Below are positions 6,176 to 12,948 of a stretch of 15,292 bases of DNA, piece by piece. Each line of letters begins with the position of its first letter. Position 1 is the stretch's first letter. Source of the DNA: an uncultured Lachnospiraceae bacterium. GTDB taxonomy: Bacteria > Bacillota_A > Clostridia > Lachnospirales > Lachnospiraceae. The stretch is from positions 1-15,292 of the forward strand of contig CADBQK010000472.1 of assembly GCA_902796775.1 (NCBI GenBank), given 5' to 3'. The notes beneath the pieces were generated by a model that saw only the letters and a program-made list of their open reading frames with translations, did no database searches and was not told the DNA's origin. The translations under genes and the position numbers were made by a program.

Positions 6176-7537
6176 TTATTCAAGGATCGTACCCTTACGA
6201 AAACCTTCAGACCCTTTCATTACCTTCATAAGAATGTAATACGCAATTGCGGTCGGAATAAGGCTGACATACCAGGACAGATCCATGACGAACAGCGAGC
6301 ATACAGAACCGATAAGGATCGCGATAACAGCTGCCCAGTTGATTCCTTTGAACTGGCCTTCCCTGTCATACAGAGTATTGATATCCAGTTTCTGCTTTCT
6401 GAGGAAGAAGAAATCGAGTACCATAACAGCGAAGATCGGGCCAAGGAATGCAGAGTAGAATTTCGTGAACAGAGACAGTCCGGCTGCTGATTCTGCGGTA
6501 ACCAGTTTCCAGGGCATTACGCACACACTCAGGATACCAACCAGGATCGTTGCATGGCTCCACTTCATCTTGAACTGCTCCATCAGAACGTAAGAAGGAG
6601 GAACAATATTATTCAGAACGTTTGTGGTTACCTGTGCAAAAGCAATGAACAGGAGAGTTACGATGGTCAGGACCTTGCTCCCCATCGTGGTAGAGAAAAC
6701 AACGACCGGGTCAGAGTTGCCGGTAGCAGCAGTAACAAGGAGACCGATCAGACCCATGAACAGAGTAACAGGCAGAATCGCGATGGTATAAATAGAAGCT
6801 TTCTTAACAGGACCAACATTATGCTTTACATTTCTGGAATAGTCAGAAGCATTCAGGATCATTGTGGAATAGATTCCCAGGAATGATGTTGTTGCAGCCC
6901 AGAAAGGCATACCCCAGGTACCTTTGATATTGGAGAAAGAATCACCGATCTCCATAGCGAACTTTGTACGGACAACATAGAGCATGTAGATCAGGATCGC
7001 AATAATGAAGATACAGGAGAAATTCTCCAGCCATTTGATACCCTCAAAACCGCGGATTGCAAGGAGGACCTGCAGCATTGTAAAGAGGATGAAGATGACT
7101 GGCAGATGATCAAAGCCAAACAGGATCTTCAGACAGCTGTTGATGGCGCCTGCACCTACCCAGCTCTGGAAACCAAACCAAACAATAGCAGGAATGCCTC
7201 TCAGCGCTCCGGGGATTTTGACGCCGGAGAAACCAAAAGTACTTCTCAGCTGTACAACAAAGGGAACACCATACTTATGTCCGCAGACACCTACCAGAGC
7301 CAGAGCGATCGCAATTACCAGACACCCGATCGTCATAGCGATGATAGCCTGGGCTACAGTCAGAGTCCCGATCAGGGCAGCACCCATAGAGAATGTACCG
7401 ATTGATACACAACCGCCCATGAAAGATGCAGCATAGGATACAGGATCCATGATCCTTTCTTTGGTAGGCTGCAGATCTTTATCAACGCCGGCAGCCAGAT
7501 CAGCACGCAGCTCTTTATTATCAATAATATTGCTCAT
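6176..7537 (-). CDS. NCS1 nucleobase/ureide:cation symporter, paralogue 2
   Basis: A 453-residue membrane protein with the same architecture as the permease at 2797-4170 and clearly homologous to it, but well diverged. VWFGFQSW (119-126) gives Trp120 and Gln124. GTWGMPF (206-212) gives Trp208. TTNVLNN (304-310) gives Asn306 and Asn310. These match the substrate-site spacing of the Mhp1-type carriers. It probably imports a cyclic ureide or nucleobase with a cation. GGAAGGAAAG lies directly before the ATG. It follows allantoinase-like hydrolase 2 by 133 bp in the same transcript and is closed by the terminator at 6072-6116. The two permeases may take different substrates or have different affinities, each paired with its adjacent hydrolase. 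Confidence 0.88.
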   Translation of the reverse strand: MSNIIDNKELRADLAAGVDKDLQPTKERIMDPVSYAASFMGGCVSIGTFSMGAALIGTLTVAQAIIAMTIGCLVIAIALALVGVCGHKYGVPFVVQLRSTFGFSGVKIPGALRGIPAIVWFGFQSWVGAGAINSCLKILFGFDHLPVIFILFTMLQVLLAIRGFEGIKWLENFSCIFIIAILIYMLYVVRTKFAMEIGDSFSNIKGTWGMPFWAATTSFLGIYSTMILNASDYSRNVKHNVGPVKKASIYTIAILPVTLFMGLIGLLVTAATGNSDPVVVFSTTMGSKVLTIVTLLFIAFAQVTTNVLNNIVPPSYVLMEQFKMKWSHATILVGILSVCVMPWKLVTAESAAGLSLFTKFYSAFLGPIFAVMVLDFFFLRKQKLDINTLYDREGQFKGINWAAVIAILIGSVCSLFVMDLSWYVSLIPTAIAYYILMKVMKGSEGFRKGTILE

Positions 7538-7557
7538 AACTTTCCTTCCTTTCCTGT

Positions 7558-7646
7558 TCCGGTCAGAGCCGGATAATCCCTTGCCGAACCGCCTGATCGT
7601 AAATCAGCAGCCGGCATACCGGATACGGTCCCCCACCGTATCCGGT
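7558..7646 (-). other. Intercistronic hairpins between allB-like 2 and permease 2
   Basis: A perfect 12-bp stem with a 5-base loop (ACCGGATACGGT at 7618-7629, complement at 7635-7646) begins 25 bp past the hydrolase stop. A shorter TCCGG/CCGGA stem (7558-7562 with 7569-7573) lies just before the permease ribosome site. No T-tract follows on the minus strand. The layout parallels the unrelated hairpins in the other hydrolase-permease gap. Confidence 0.62.
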
Positions 7647-7670
7647 TCTTCCTGCCTATCCCAAAACAGA

Positions 7671-9047
7671 TTACTTCAGCTTGCGGACCAGTTCACCGTA
7701 ACCTTTCTCACCGACAACCTTGCCATCCTCTGCCATCACAGTACCCCTCAGGATGGTCACAACAGGCATTCCCTTGCCCTTCATGCCGACGAAAGCAGAA
7801 ATCTTATTTACATAGTAGAGAGAGTCAGCAGTAATCTCCCACTCTTTATCCGGATCAATGATCAGAAGATCTGCATCGAATCCCGGCTTGATATCACCCT
7901 TCTTGCCGTAGATACCGAATGCCTTTGCAGGCTGTACTGCCATTGCATTGGCCAGATCGCTGGGATCCACTCCTCTCTTTGTCACACCTTCATTCCAGAT
8001 AGCCTGTACACAGCTCTGGATCCCGCTGATACCGCCCCATACTTCAAAGACATTCGTAATCTTATTGCCCAGTATCTCATTAAACTTCTCATCATAGCTG
8101 CAGGGAGAATGGTCGGAAGCAAGTCCTGCAAATGTACCTTCCTGTACATGCTCCCACATACCTTCCAGATCAGCCTGTGTACGAAGCGGCGGTGCGCACT
8201 TAAAGAGAGGACCATTCTCAATGACATCATCTTCTGTGAAGGAAAGATAATGCCCACAGGTCTCCGCGGTGATATCAACGCCGCGCATCTGTGCCTCAGC
8301 AACCCTATCTGCGACATCGGGATGGCTGATATGGCAGATATGAGCCTTGCAGCCAAGCTCCTCAGCAATTGCAATAACAGCCTCTGTTGCCACCATCTCG
8401 GAAGCGACAGTTCTGGAGTCAAGGAAATCGCGCCAGGTAAGACGTCCGGCATCCTTCATATGCTGCTCCCTGCACTTGATCATATGATAATCTTCGCAAT
8501 GGAAACCGGCACGGCCGCCAAATTCCTTCAGAATCTCCATAGCCTCATAAGCCTGTCCATAGTTCAGGGAACTATAGTCAGGAGAAACAGGACCGAGGAA
8601 GGACTTGAAAGCAACAACACCCTTCTCATCCAGAGCCTTCAGCTGATCAAAATTGGTCGGAATCAGACCTCCCCAGAAACAGTAATCACAGTAGGCATTC
8701 GGATCTACTTTTTCATGCTTTATATCAAAGAGTTCCGGAGTTGTCAGAGCCGGCTCATTCTGGAGAGGCATATCAATAATGGTCGTGTAACCGCCAGCGA
8801 TAGCAGCTGCAGTACCATGTTCGTAATCCTCTCTCCATTCAAAACCAGGATCATTCAGATGAGCGTGTGTGTCAATAGCCCCGGGGAATACATACTTACC
8901 AGCGGCATCAATCACTTTTGCTGCCTCAGGCTCTTCCCCTACTGCGAGAATTGCAGCTATTTTCCCATCCTTAATTGCAACATTGCCATCCTGAATGGAA
9001 TCTGCGGTGACGATTTTCCCATTCTTCACCAAAACATCATACATCAT
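7671..9047 (-). CDS. allB: Allantoinase-like cyclic amidohydrolase, paralogue 2
   Basis: A 458-residue amidohydrolase very close in motif content to E. coli AllB. Metal residues are His61 and His63 (DTHAHLNDPG), Lys148 (VAFKSF), His183 (GFHCEDY), His239 (HICHISHP) and Asp312 (ASDHSPC). GGYTTIIDMPLQNEPA (85-100) and WGGISGIQSC (337-346) are allantoinase hallmarks. The enzyme should hydrolyse allantoin (5-ureidohydantoin) to allantoate in the cytoplasm, feeding the AllC-like enzyme. AGGAG lies about seven bases before the first of two consecutive ATG codons; the second (9044) is also possible. It heads the first block, driven by the promoter at 9105-9133, and is divergent from the regulator gene. 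Of the two copies this is the better allantoinase candidate. Confidence 0.88.
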   Translation of the reverse strand: MMYDVLVKNGKIVTADSIQDGNVAIKDGKIAAILAVGEEPEAAKVIDAAGKYVFPGAIDTHAHLNDPGFEWREDYEHGTAAAIAGGYTTIIDMPLQNEPALTTPELFDIKHEKVDPNAYCDYCFWGGLIPTNFDQLKALDEKGVVAFKSFLGPVSPDYSSLNYGQAYEAMEILKEFGGRAGFHCEDYHMIKCREQHMKDAGRLTWRDFLDSRTVASEMVATEAVIAIAEELGCKAHICHISHPDVADRVAEAQMRGVDITAETCGHYLSFTEDDVIENGPLFKCAPPLRTQADLEGMWEHVQEGTFAGLASDHSPCSYDEKFNEILGNKITNVFEVWGGISGIQSCVQAIWNEGVTKRGVDPSDLANAMAVQPAKAFGIYGKKGDIKPGFDADLLIIDPDKEWEITADSLYYVNKISAFVGMKGKGMPVVTILRGTVMAEDGKVVGEKGYGELVRKLK

Positions 9048-9068
9048 TCCTGTTCTCCTTTCCTGAAA

Positions 9069-9133
9069 ATGTAAAACTTATCTACCAGTTTTTCATTTGA
9101 TAAAATAATACCACCAGTTTTTATTGTTGGCAA
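9069..9133 (-). promoter_or_regulatory. Promoter with two operator boxes, allB-like 2 block
   Basis: On the minus strand, TTGCCA (9128-9133) is followed after 17 bp by TATTAT (9105-9110). Box 1 (9098-9122) overlaps the spacer, -10 and start; box 2 (9069-9093) follows after 4 bp. Both read AAAAACTGGT, seven variable bases, then TTTTA. Box 2 ends 22 bp before the start codon. This is the best-conserved of the three operator regions and the one next to the regulator gene. Confidence 0.82.
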
Positions 9134-9232
9134 TCGTGATATTAGCCAATATTTTAATTAAGAATTTATAAAAACTTCACAAAAAATGATGCAAATACTC
9201 TTCTTCAAAAGCTGAAAAGCCTCTCTACATAA

Positions 9233-9261
9233 TTGCATTCCATAATATTTCTGTTTATAAT
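9233..9261 (+). promoter_or_regulatory. Promoter of the XRE-GntR regulator gene
   Basis: TTGCAT (9233-9238), a 17-bp spacer, then a perfect TATAAT (9256-9261), about 60 bp before the start codon. No AAAACTGGT-type box is visible at this promoter, so direct autoregulation through that element is not supported, although it lies only about 100 bp from the divergent operator. Confidence 0.7.
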
Positions 9262-9324
9262 GGTAATTACAGATCTGTATAAGCAGAAAACATCATGCGC
9301 ATTTACTGTATTTACGGATAAAAC

Positions 9325-10398
9325 ATGCGAACAACCATCTTTGATATCCCGAACATAGAAAGGTCTGCCCCGAGAATGAACGAACAGAATATGTCACGAA
9401 ACCTGCAATATACACGCCGACGGCTTAAGCTTTCCCAAAAACAATTTGTAGAAAACTTCCTTTCTGATGAAAACGGCGAAGCTATGCTAAGTGTTCCCAA
9501 GCTGTCCAACCTGGAGAATAAGGGCGGCAATAATCTGGACAGAGTCTGCTATCTTGTTGCTGACCGTCTGGGCATGCAGCTGCAAGATTTTACAGCAGCT
9601 CCTCCTGTTTTTTCTTCCCGTCTGGAAGAATCCCTCTCTGACTCCGACATAAGCAATGATAAAGACCTTGAAGATATTGTCCAGGAAGCAGATACCAGCA
9701 GTGAGCTGGTCGAGTTCCTGCATATTTTAAGCAATCATCTAACCGACCAGCTGATCGCAGGATCTCTGCATCCGGGAGATAAGATCCCTTCAGAGCGGGA
9801 ACTGAGCAGGCGCTTTAATGTATCCCGCAGCATTGCCCGTGAAGCTCTGAAAGTTTTGAATGTTGTCGGGATGATTGACATCATTCCCGGAAAAGGTACA
9901 TTTATCGCATCCGGAAGCTCGGATTTCTTTATTACTCCTATTTCCTGGGCAGTCTATCTGACGGACCGGAATACAGGGGATGTCTTCTTTGTCAGAACAG
10001 CGCTGGAGGAATCGATCATCGAGTCTGCCTGTCAGCGTGCCACTGATGAAGACCTGGATCTCCTTCGTTCCATCCTGGAAAAAACAGAAGATGCGCTGGA
10101 AAGCGAAGATTATGACATGTTTGCCGATCTGGATATGGAGTTTCACCTGTCTATTGCATCCTGTTCTCATAATGAGGTGGCACGGAGTCTTCTGATCGTG
10201 CTGCGTAAGCTGTCCACCTCCATCAGCCATAAAGGAATGGTCAGCAGGGAGCAGATGGAGCAGATCTACAAAGAACATACCGCCTTATATAAAGCAATTC
10301 GGGCATCCAATGTCTCTCTTGCAAGAAGGCTGCTCATGGATCATTTCAAGCAGACCAAGAAGAGATATCATGATAATACAGACCAGAAAGAAACATAG
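9325..10398 (+). CDS. XRE-like HTH fused to FadR/GntR-FCD transcription regulator
   Basis: A 357-residue regulator, about 110-120 residues longer than usual FadR-type proteins. Residues about 24-90 (QYTRRRLKLSQKQFVENF, then VPKLSNLENKGG and the RVCYLVADRLGM helix) look like an XRE/HTH_3 domain. Residues about 130-195 are a GntR winged helix (LHPGDKIPSERELSRRF, then VSRSIAREALKVL and IPGKGTFI). Residues about 222-345 are an FCD domain with the expected metal residues Asp270/His274 (DLDMEFH), His318 (EHTALYKAI) and His340 (MDHF), so it probably senses a small organic acid or ureide. The start is uncertain: ATG 9325 has only a weak GGA upstream, and ATG 9376 is an alternative that keeps both DNA-binding domains. 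It is divergent from the ureide block, so it is the likely regulator of the six operator boxes. Confidence 0.87.
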   Translation: MRTTIFDIPNIERSAPRMNEQNMSRNLQYTRRRLKLSQKQFVENFLSDENGEAMLSVPKLSNLENKGGNNLDRVCYLVADRLGMQLQDFTAAPPVFSSRLEESLSDSDISNDKDLEDIVQEADTSSELVEFLHILSNHLTDQLIAGSLHPGDKIPSERELSRRFNVSRSIAREALKVLNVVGMIDIIPGKGTFIASGSSDFFITPISWAVYLTDRNTGDVFFVRTALEESIIESACQRATDEDLDLLRSILEKTEDALESEDYDMFADLDMEFHLSIASCSHNEVARSLLIVLRKLSTSISHKGMVSREQMEQIYKEHTALYKAIRASNVSLARRLLMDHFKQTKKRYHDNTDQKET

Positions 10399-10446
10399 TT
10401 GCGAAACAGGATGTTTTGTGGCATACTATCACTTAGGAACTATCAC
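10399..10446 (+). promoter_or_regulatory. Possible promoter of the SPFH gene
   Basis: TTGCGA (10399-10404), a 17-bp spacer and CATACT (10422-10427) with a TG one base before the -10 (extended -10 form). A direct repeat of ACTATCAC (10425-10432 and 10439-10446) covers the expected start region and could be an operator. A weak TTTTGTG/CACAAAA stem spans the same segment. Confidence 0.45.
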
Positions 10447-10484
10447 AAAATTACTTGATCTTTTATAGTAAAGGAGATGTGGAT

Positions 10485-11804
10485 ATGGGATTGATTAGTG
10501 CGGCAGTAGGATCGGCTTCAGGCGTGATGGCCGACCAGTGGCTGGAGTATTTTTACTGTGAGGCAATGCCTGTAGATGTACTGGTCTGCAAAGGTCAGAA
10601 AAAGACTTCCGGGCGTTCTTCCAACAAGCATGGCAGCGACAATATAATTTCCAATGGCTCTGTCATCGCAGTTGCAGACGGACAGTGCATGATGATCGTA
10701 GATCAGGGGAAGGTCGTTGATGTCTGCGCCGAGCCCGGCGAGTATACCTATGACATCTCCTCCGAGCCTTCGCTCCTGTTCGGCGGACTTGCTCAGAATA
10801 TCGGAGCAGTTATGTCCACGATCGCCAAGCGTTTCATGTTTGGCGGACAGGCACCAAAGGATCAGAGAGTTTACTATTTTAATACAAGAGAGATCATCGG
10901 TAATAAATATGGTACCCCTGCCCCGATCCCGTTCCGCGTAGTAGATCAGCGTGCCGGCATTGACATCGATATCGGCATCCGCTGCTTCGGCGAATACAGC
11001 TACAAGATCGTGAACCCGATCCTCTTCTATGGCAATGTCTGCGGTAATGTCAGCAACGTGTATAAGCGTTCTGAGCTGGAGAGCCAGATGAAGAGTGAGC
11101 TGCTCACAGCTCTGCAGCCGGCATTTGCCAAGATCTCCGAGCAGGGGGTTCGTTATTCTGCCCTTCCCGGCCATACCATGGAGCTTGCACAGGCTCTCCG
11201 CGAAGTACTCACCCCGCAGTGGACCGAGTACAGAGGCATTGAGATCCAGCAGATCGGCGTCTCCTCCGTCAATGCAAACGAGGAAGATGAAAAGATGCTC
11301 AAAGAGCTGCAGAAGAACGCAGCATTCAAAGATCCTACTATGGCTGCTGCTCACCTTGTCGGTGCGCAGGCAGATGCGATGAAGGCTGCCGCCAATAATA
11401 CCGGCGGTGCTGCAATGGCATTTATGGGTATGAATATGGCACAGCAGGCCGGCGGCGTGAATGCACAGGGTCTGTATCAGATGGGTGCTGCACAGCAGGC
11501 TGCTCCGGCTCAGGCTGCTCCGGCAGCAGATACCTGGACCTGCCCGAGCTGCGGCGCTAAGGCAAGCGGAAAGTTCTGCCCGGAATGCGGTACAAAGAAG
11601 CCGGCTGCTGATGGCTGGACCTGCCCGAGCTGCGGTGCTGTCAATAAGGGCAAGTTCTGCTCTGAGTGCGGTGCTAAGAAACCTGCAGGCGCTCTGCTGT
11701 ACAAGTGCGACAAGTGCGGCTGGGAGCCGGAAGATCCGGCTAATCCGCCGAAGTTCTGCCCGGAGTGCGGCGATCCGTTTGATGATAATGATGTTATAAA
11801 ATAA
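10485..11804 (+). CDS. SPFH-domain protein with C-terminal zinc ribbons
   Basis: A 439-residue protein. The first ~290 residues form an SPFH/virion-core-like domain (YdjI-type): EYFYCEAMPVDVLVCKGQ (21-38), GSVIAVADGQCMMIVDQGKV (58-77), PIPFRVVDQRAGIDIDIGIR (147-166) and a helical Q/E/K-rich stretch to about 285. An Ala/Gln/Gly/Met-rich linker (about 290-348) leads to three zinc-binding units. Two are compact CxxC ribbons (Cys353/356/365/368 and Cys380/383/392/395). The last is a wider ribbon (Cys408/411/425/428) resembling rubredoxin-type knuckles. No signal peptide or clear transmembrane helix is seen. SPFH proteins oligomerise and often associate with membranes; bacterial YdjI relatives are linked to membrane-stress responses, but the role here is unknown. 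The start at 10485 is chosen for AAAGGAG eight bases upstream, rather than the ATG at 10455. Confidence 0.85.
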   Translation: MGLISAAVGSASGVMADQWLEYFYCEAMPVDVLVCKGQKKTSGRSSNKHGSDNIISNGSVIAVADGQCMMIVDQGKVVDVCAEPGEYTYDISSEPSLLFGGLAQNIGAVMSTIAKRFMFGGQAPKDQRVYYFNTREIIGNKYGTPAPIPFRVVDQRAGIDIDIGIRCFGEYSYKIVNPILFYGNVCGNVSNVYKRSELESQMKSELLTALQPAFAKISEQGVRYSALPGHTMELAQALREVLTPQWTEYRGIEIQQIGVSSVNANEEDEKMLKELQKNAAFKDPTMAAAHLVGAQADAMKAAANNTGGAAMAFMGMNMAQQAGGVNAQGLYQMGAAQQAAPAQAAPAADTWTCPSCGAKASGKFCPECGTKKPAADGWTCPSCGAVNKGKFCSECGAKKPAGALLYKCDKCGWEPEDPANPPKFCPECGDPFDDNDVIK

Positions 11805-11821
11805 AACCGTTCTGAATATCT

Positions 11822-11910
11822 GAAGAGGAGGACCTGCTGCCTGCTAACACGCAAAAGCTCACTTACGCTGCGCTTTTGTGTGATATGCAGGTCACCAGGT
11901 CCTCCTCTTC
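11822..11910. other. Long nested hairpin, 89 bp
   Basis: Outer arms 11822-11836 and 11896-11910 pair perfectly over 15 bp. Inside them CCTGC (11840-11844) pairs with GCAGG (11887-11891), and an 11-bp helix with one G-U pair (11848-11858 with 11872-11882) closes a 13-base loop. It lies 18 bp after the SPFH stop. There is no T-tract on either side, so it is not a textbook terminator; a structured 3' UTR, small RNA or folded-DNA element is possible. Confidence 0.6.
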
Positions 11911-11951
11911 TTACGTAGCAGCAATACACCTTGAGAATGCAAAAAACAGGA

Positions 11952-11993
11952 GACGGCAGTCGTTTCCTGCGGAAACTCGCTCCCGGATTTTAT
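11952..11993 (+). terminator. Possible terminator before the arginase-like gene
   Basis: GTTTCC-TGC-GGAAAC (11962-11976) forms a tight 6-bp stem flanked by partly complementary GGAGACG and CGCTCCC, followed by GGATTTTATT. The base of the stem is interrupted and the T-run is short. It may end SPFH transcripts that pass the long hairpin at 11822-11910. No promoter for the following gene was recognised in this 241-bp gap. Confidence 0.35.
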
Positions 11994-12045
11994 TACATAT
12001 ACTCTAACAGTCCGGCAGCTATCCAGTACCCCCTGGATATTTGGG

Positions 12046-12948
12046 ATGAATACCTCTATGATTACATTTTACGATTTTACGGGCGTCTACTCTGATTATG
12101 ATCTCGTGAAGTTCGGCGATGCCGGACTCATCGACCTGTCCTCTGTCCGGGGTACGGATATGTACTGCGATGAAGAAGCTGTAAAAGTGCTGACAGAACA
12201 GATCCGCCGGGCCGGAGGGTATACCGGTATCCATTTCATCGATTCCGGCAACTACCATTATATGACCCGGCTTTTTACCGATCTGATAGACCTGCCATTT
12301 TCTCTTGTACTGTTTGATAACCATACGGACATGCAGGAATCCATGATCGAGGGACTATTAAGCTGCGGAAACTGGGCCGGATCTGTCCTGCGCTCAAATC
12401 CTCACCTGCAGCAGCTGCTTCTCATCGGCCCGCCTTCACAGGTGATCAACGAGGATCTGGAATCCCTCTGCAGTCAAAATGAAAGCCATCCTGATCATGA
12501 GGACCGCCGTCCATATAAAAAGATTCTCACAATTTCCAGAGAAGATCTCTCTTCTGTTCCTTCAGATTGTCTGTTTTCTGAAGAAGCAATCCAGCCCTAT
12601 TCAGGAAGCAAAGCATCTGAAGCATCTATGCTGAAAGAGTATTTTCCTGTCCTGAATGATCTGGTACCGGACATCCCGTTATACCTGTCCATTGACAAAG
12701 ATCTGTTAGCTCCGGATTGGGCACTGACCAACTGGGATCAGGGTGAAATGACGCTTCCATGTATGAGCACTTTTCTCCGCTTTTTCAGGAGCAGGTACCA
12801 TATCCTGGGAACGGATATCTGCGGAGAGCCGGGGCATGCATCTTCTGCATTGACAATGCAAAAAGCCGGCACTTCACAGGCCGGCCTTTTGAACAAACGA
12901 ACCAATTATTCTATTTACTTAAGCATGCTTTCTTCCCAGCTGTCATAG
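12046..12948 (+). CDS. Arginase-fold (ureohydrolase-like) protein
   Basis: A 300-residue soluble protein with the manganese-binding pattern of the arginase/agmatinase fold: SGNYHYM (67-73, His71 where arginases have GGDHS), DNHTDM (91-96, Asp91/His93/Asp95), SIDKDLL (215-221, Asp217/Asp219) and GTDICGEP (255-262, Asp257/Glu261). All metal residues are kept, so it is likely a metal-dependent hydrolase of a guanidino or ureido group. The divergent GGDHS region argues against plain arginase or agmatinase, and the UPF0489/peptide-arginase group is an option. The start is uncertain: ATG 12046 and ATG 12058 both have weak ribosome sites. The last ~27 codons run through the terminator at 12860-12885 and overlap the convergent gpmI gene by 34 bp. 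Co-function with the ureide locus is possible but unsupported. Confidence 0.75.
   Translation: MNTSMITFYDFTGVYSDYDLVKFGDAGLIDLSSVRGTDMYCDEEAVKVLTEQIRRAGGYTGIHFIDSGNYHYMTRLFTDLIDLPFSLVLFDNHTDMQESMIEGLLSCGNWAGSVLRSNPHLQQLLLIGPPSQVINEDLESLCSQNESHPDHEDRRPYKKILTISREDLSSVPSDCLFSEEAIQPYSGSKASEASMLKEYFPVLNDLVPDIPLYLSIDKDLLAPDWALTNWDQGEMTLPCMSTFLRFFRSRYHILGTDICGEPGHASSALTMQKAGTSQAGLLNKRTNYSIYLSMLSSQLS
12847..12885 (-). terminator. Terminator of gpmI, inside the arginase-like 3' end
   Basis: On the minus strand the stem GCCGGC/GCCGGC (12880-12885 with 12865-12870, 9-base loop) is followed by TTTTT (12864-12860), about 30 bp past the gpmI stop. A second small palindrome, GCATTG-A-CAATGC (12847-12859), follows. 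On the plus strand the same stem is flanked by CTTTTG, so it may also act weakly in that direction. Confidence 0.72.

Noticed and set aside
7449..9074. 541-codon open frame on the plus strand
   Set aside because: It is the longest frame in the window but antisense to allantoinase-like copy 2 and running across the hairpin gap and the operator region; no recognisable motif.
2034..9122. Reading the six 25-bp boxes as a CRISPR array or transposon ends
   Set aside because: They occur as pairs at three separate promoters in the same position and orientation relative to the -10, with no regular spacers and no cas or transposase gene.
11822..11910. Integron attC-like recombination site
   Set aside because: The hairpin size is suggestive, but the paired RYYYAAC and GTTRRRY ends are absent and there is no integrase or cassette array nearby.
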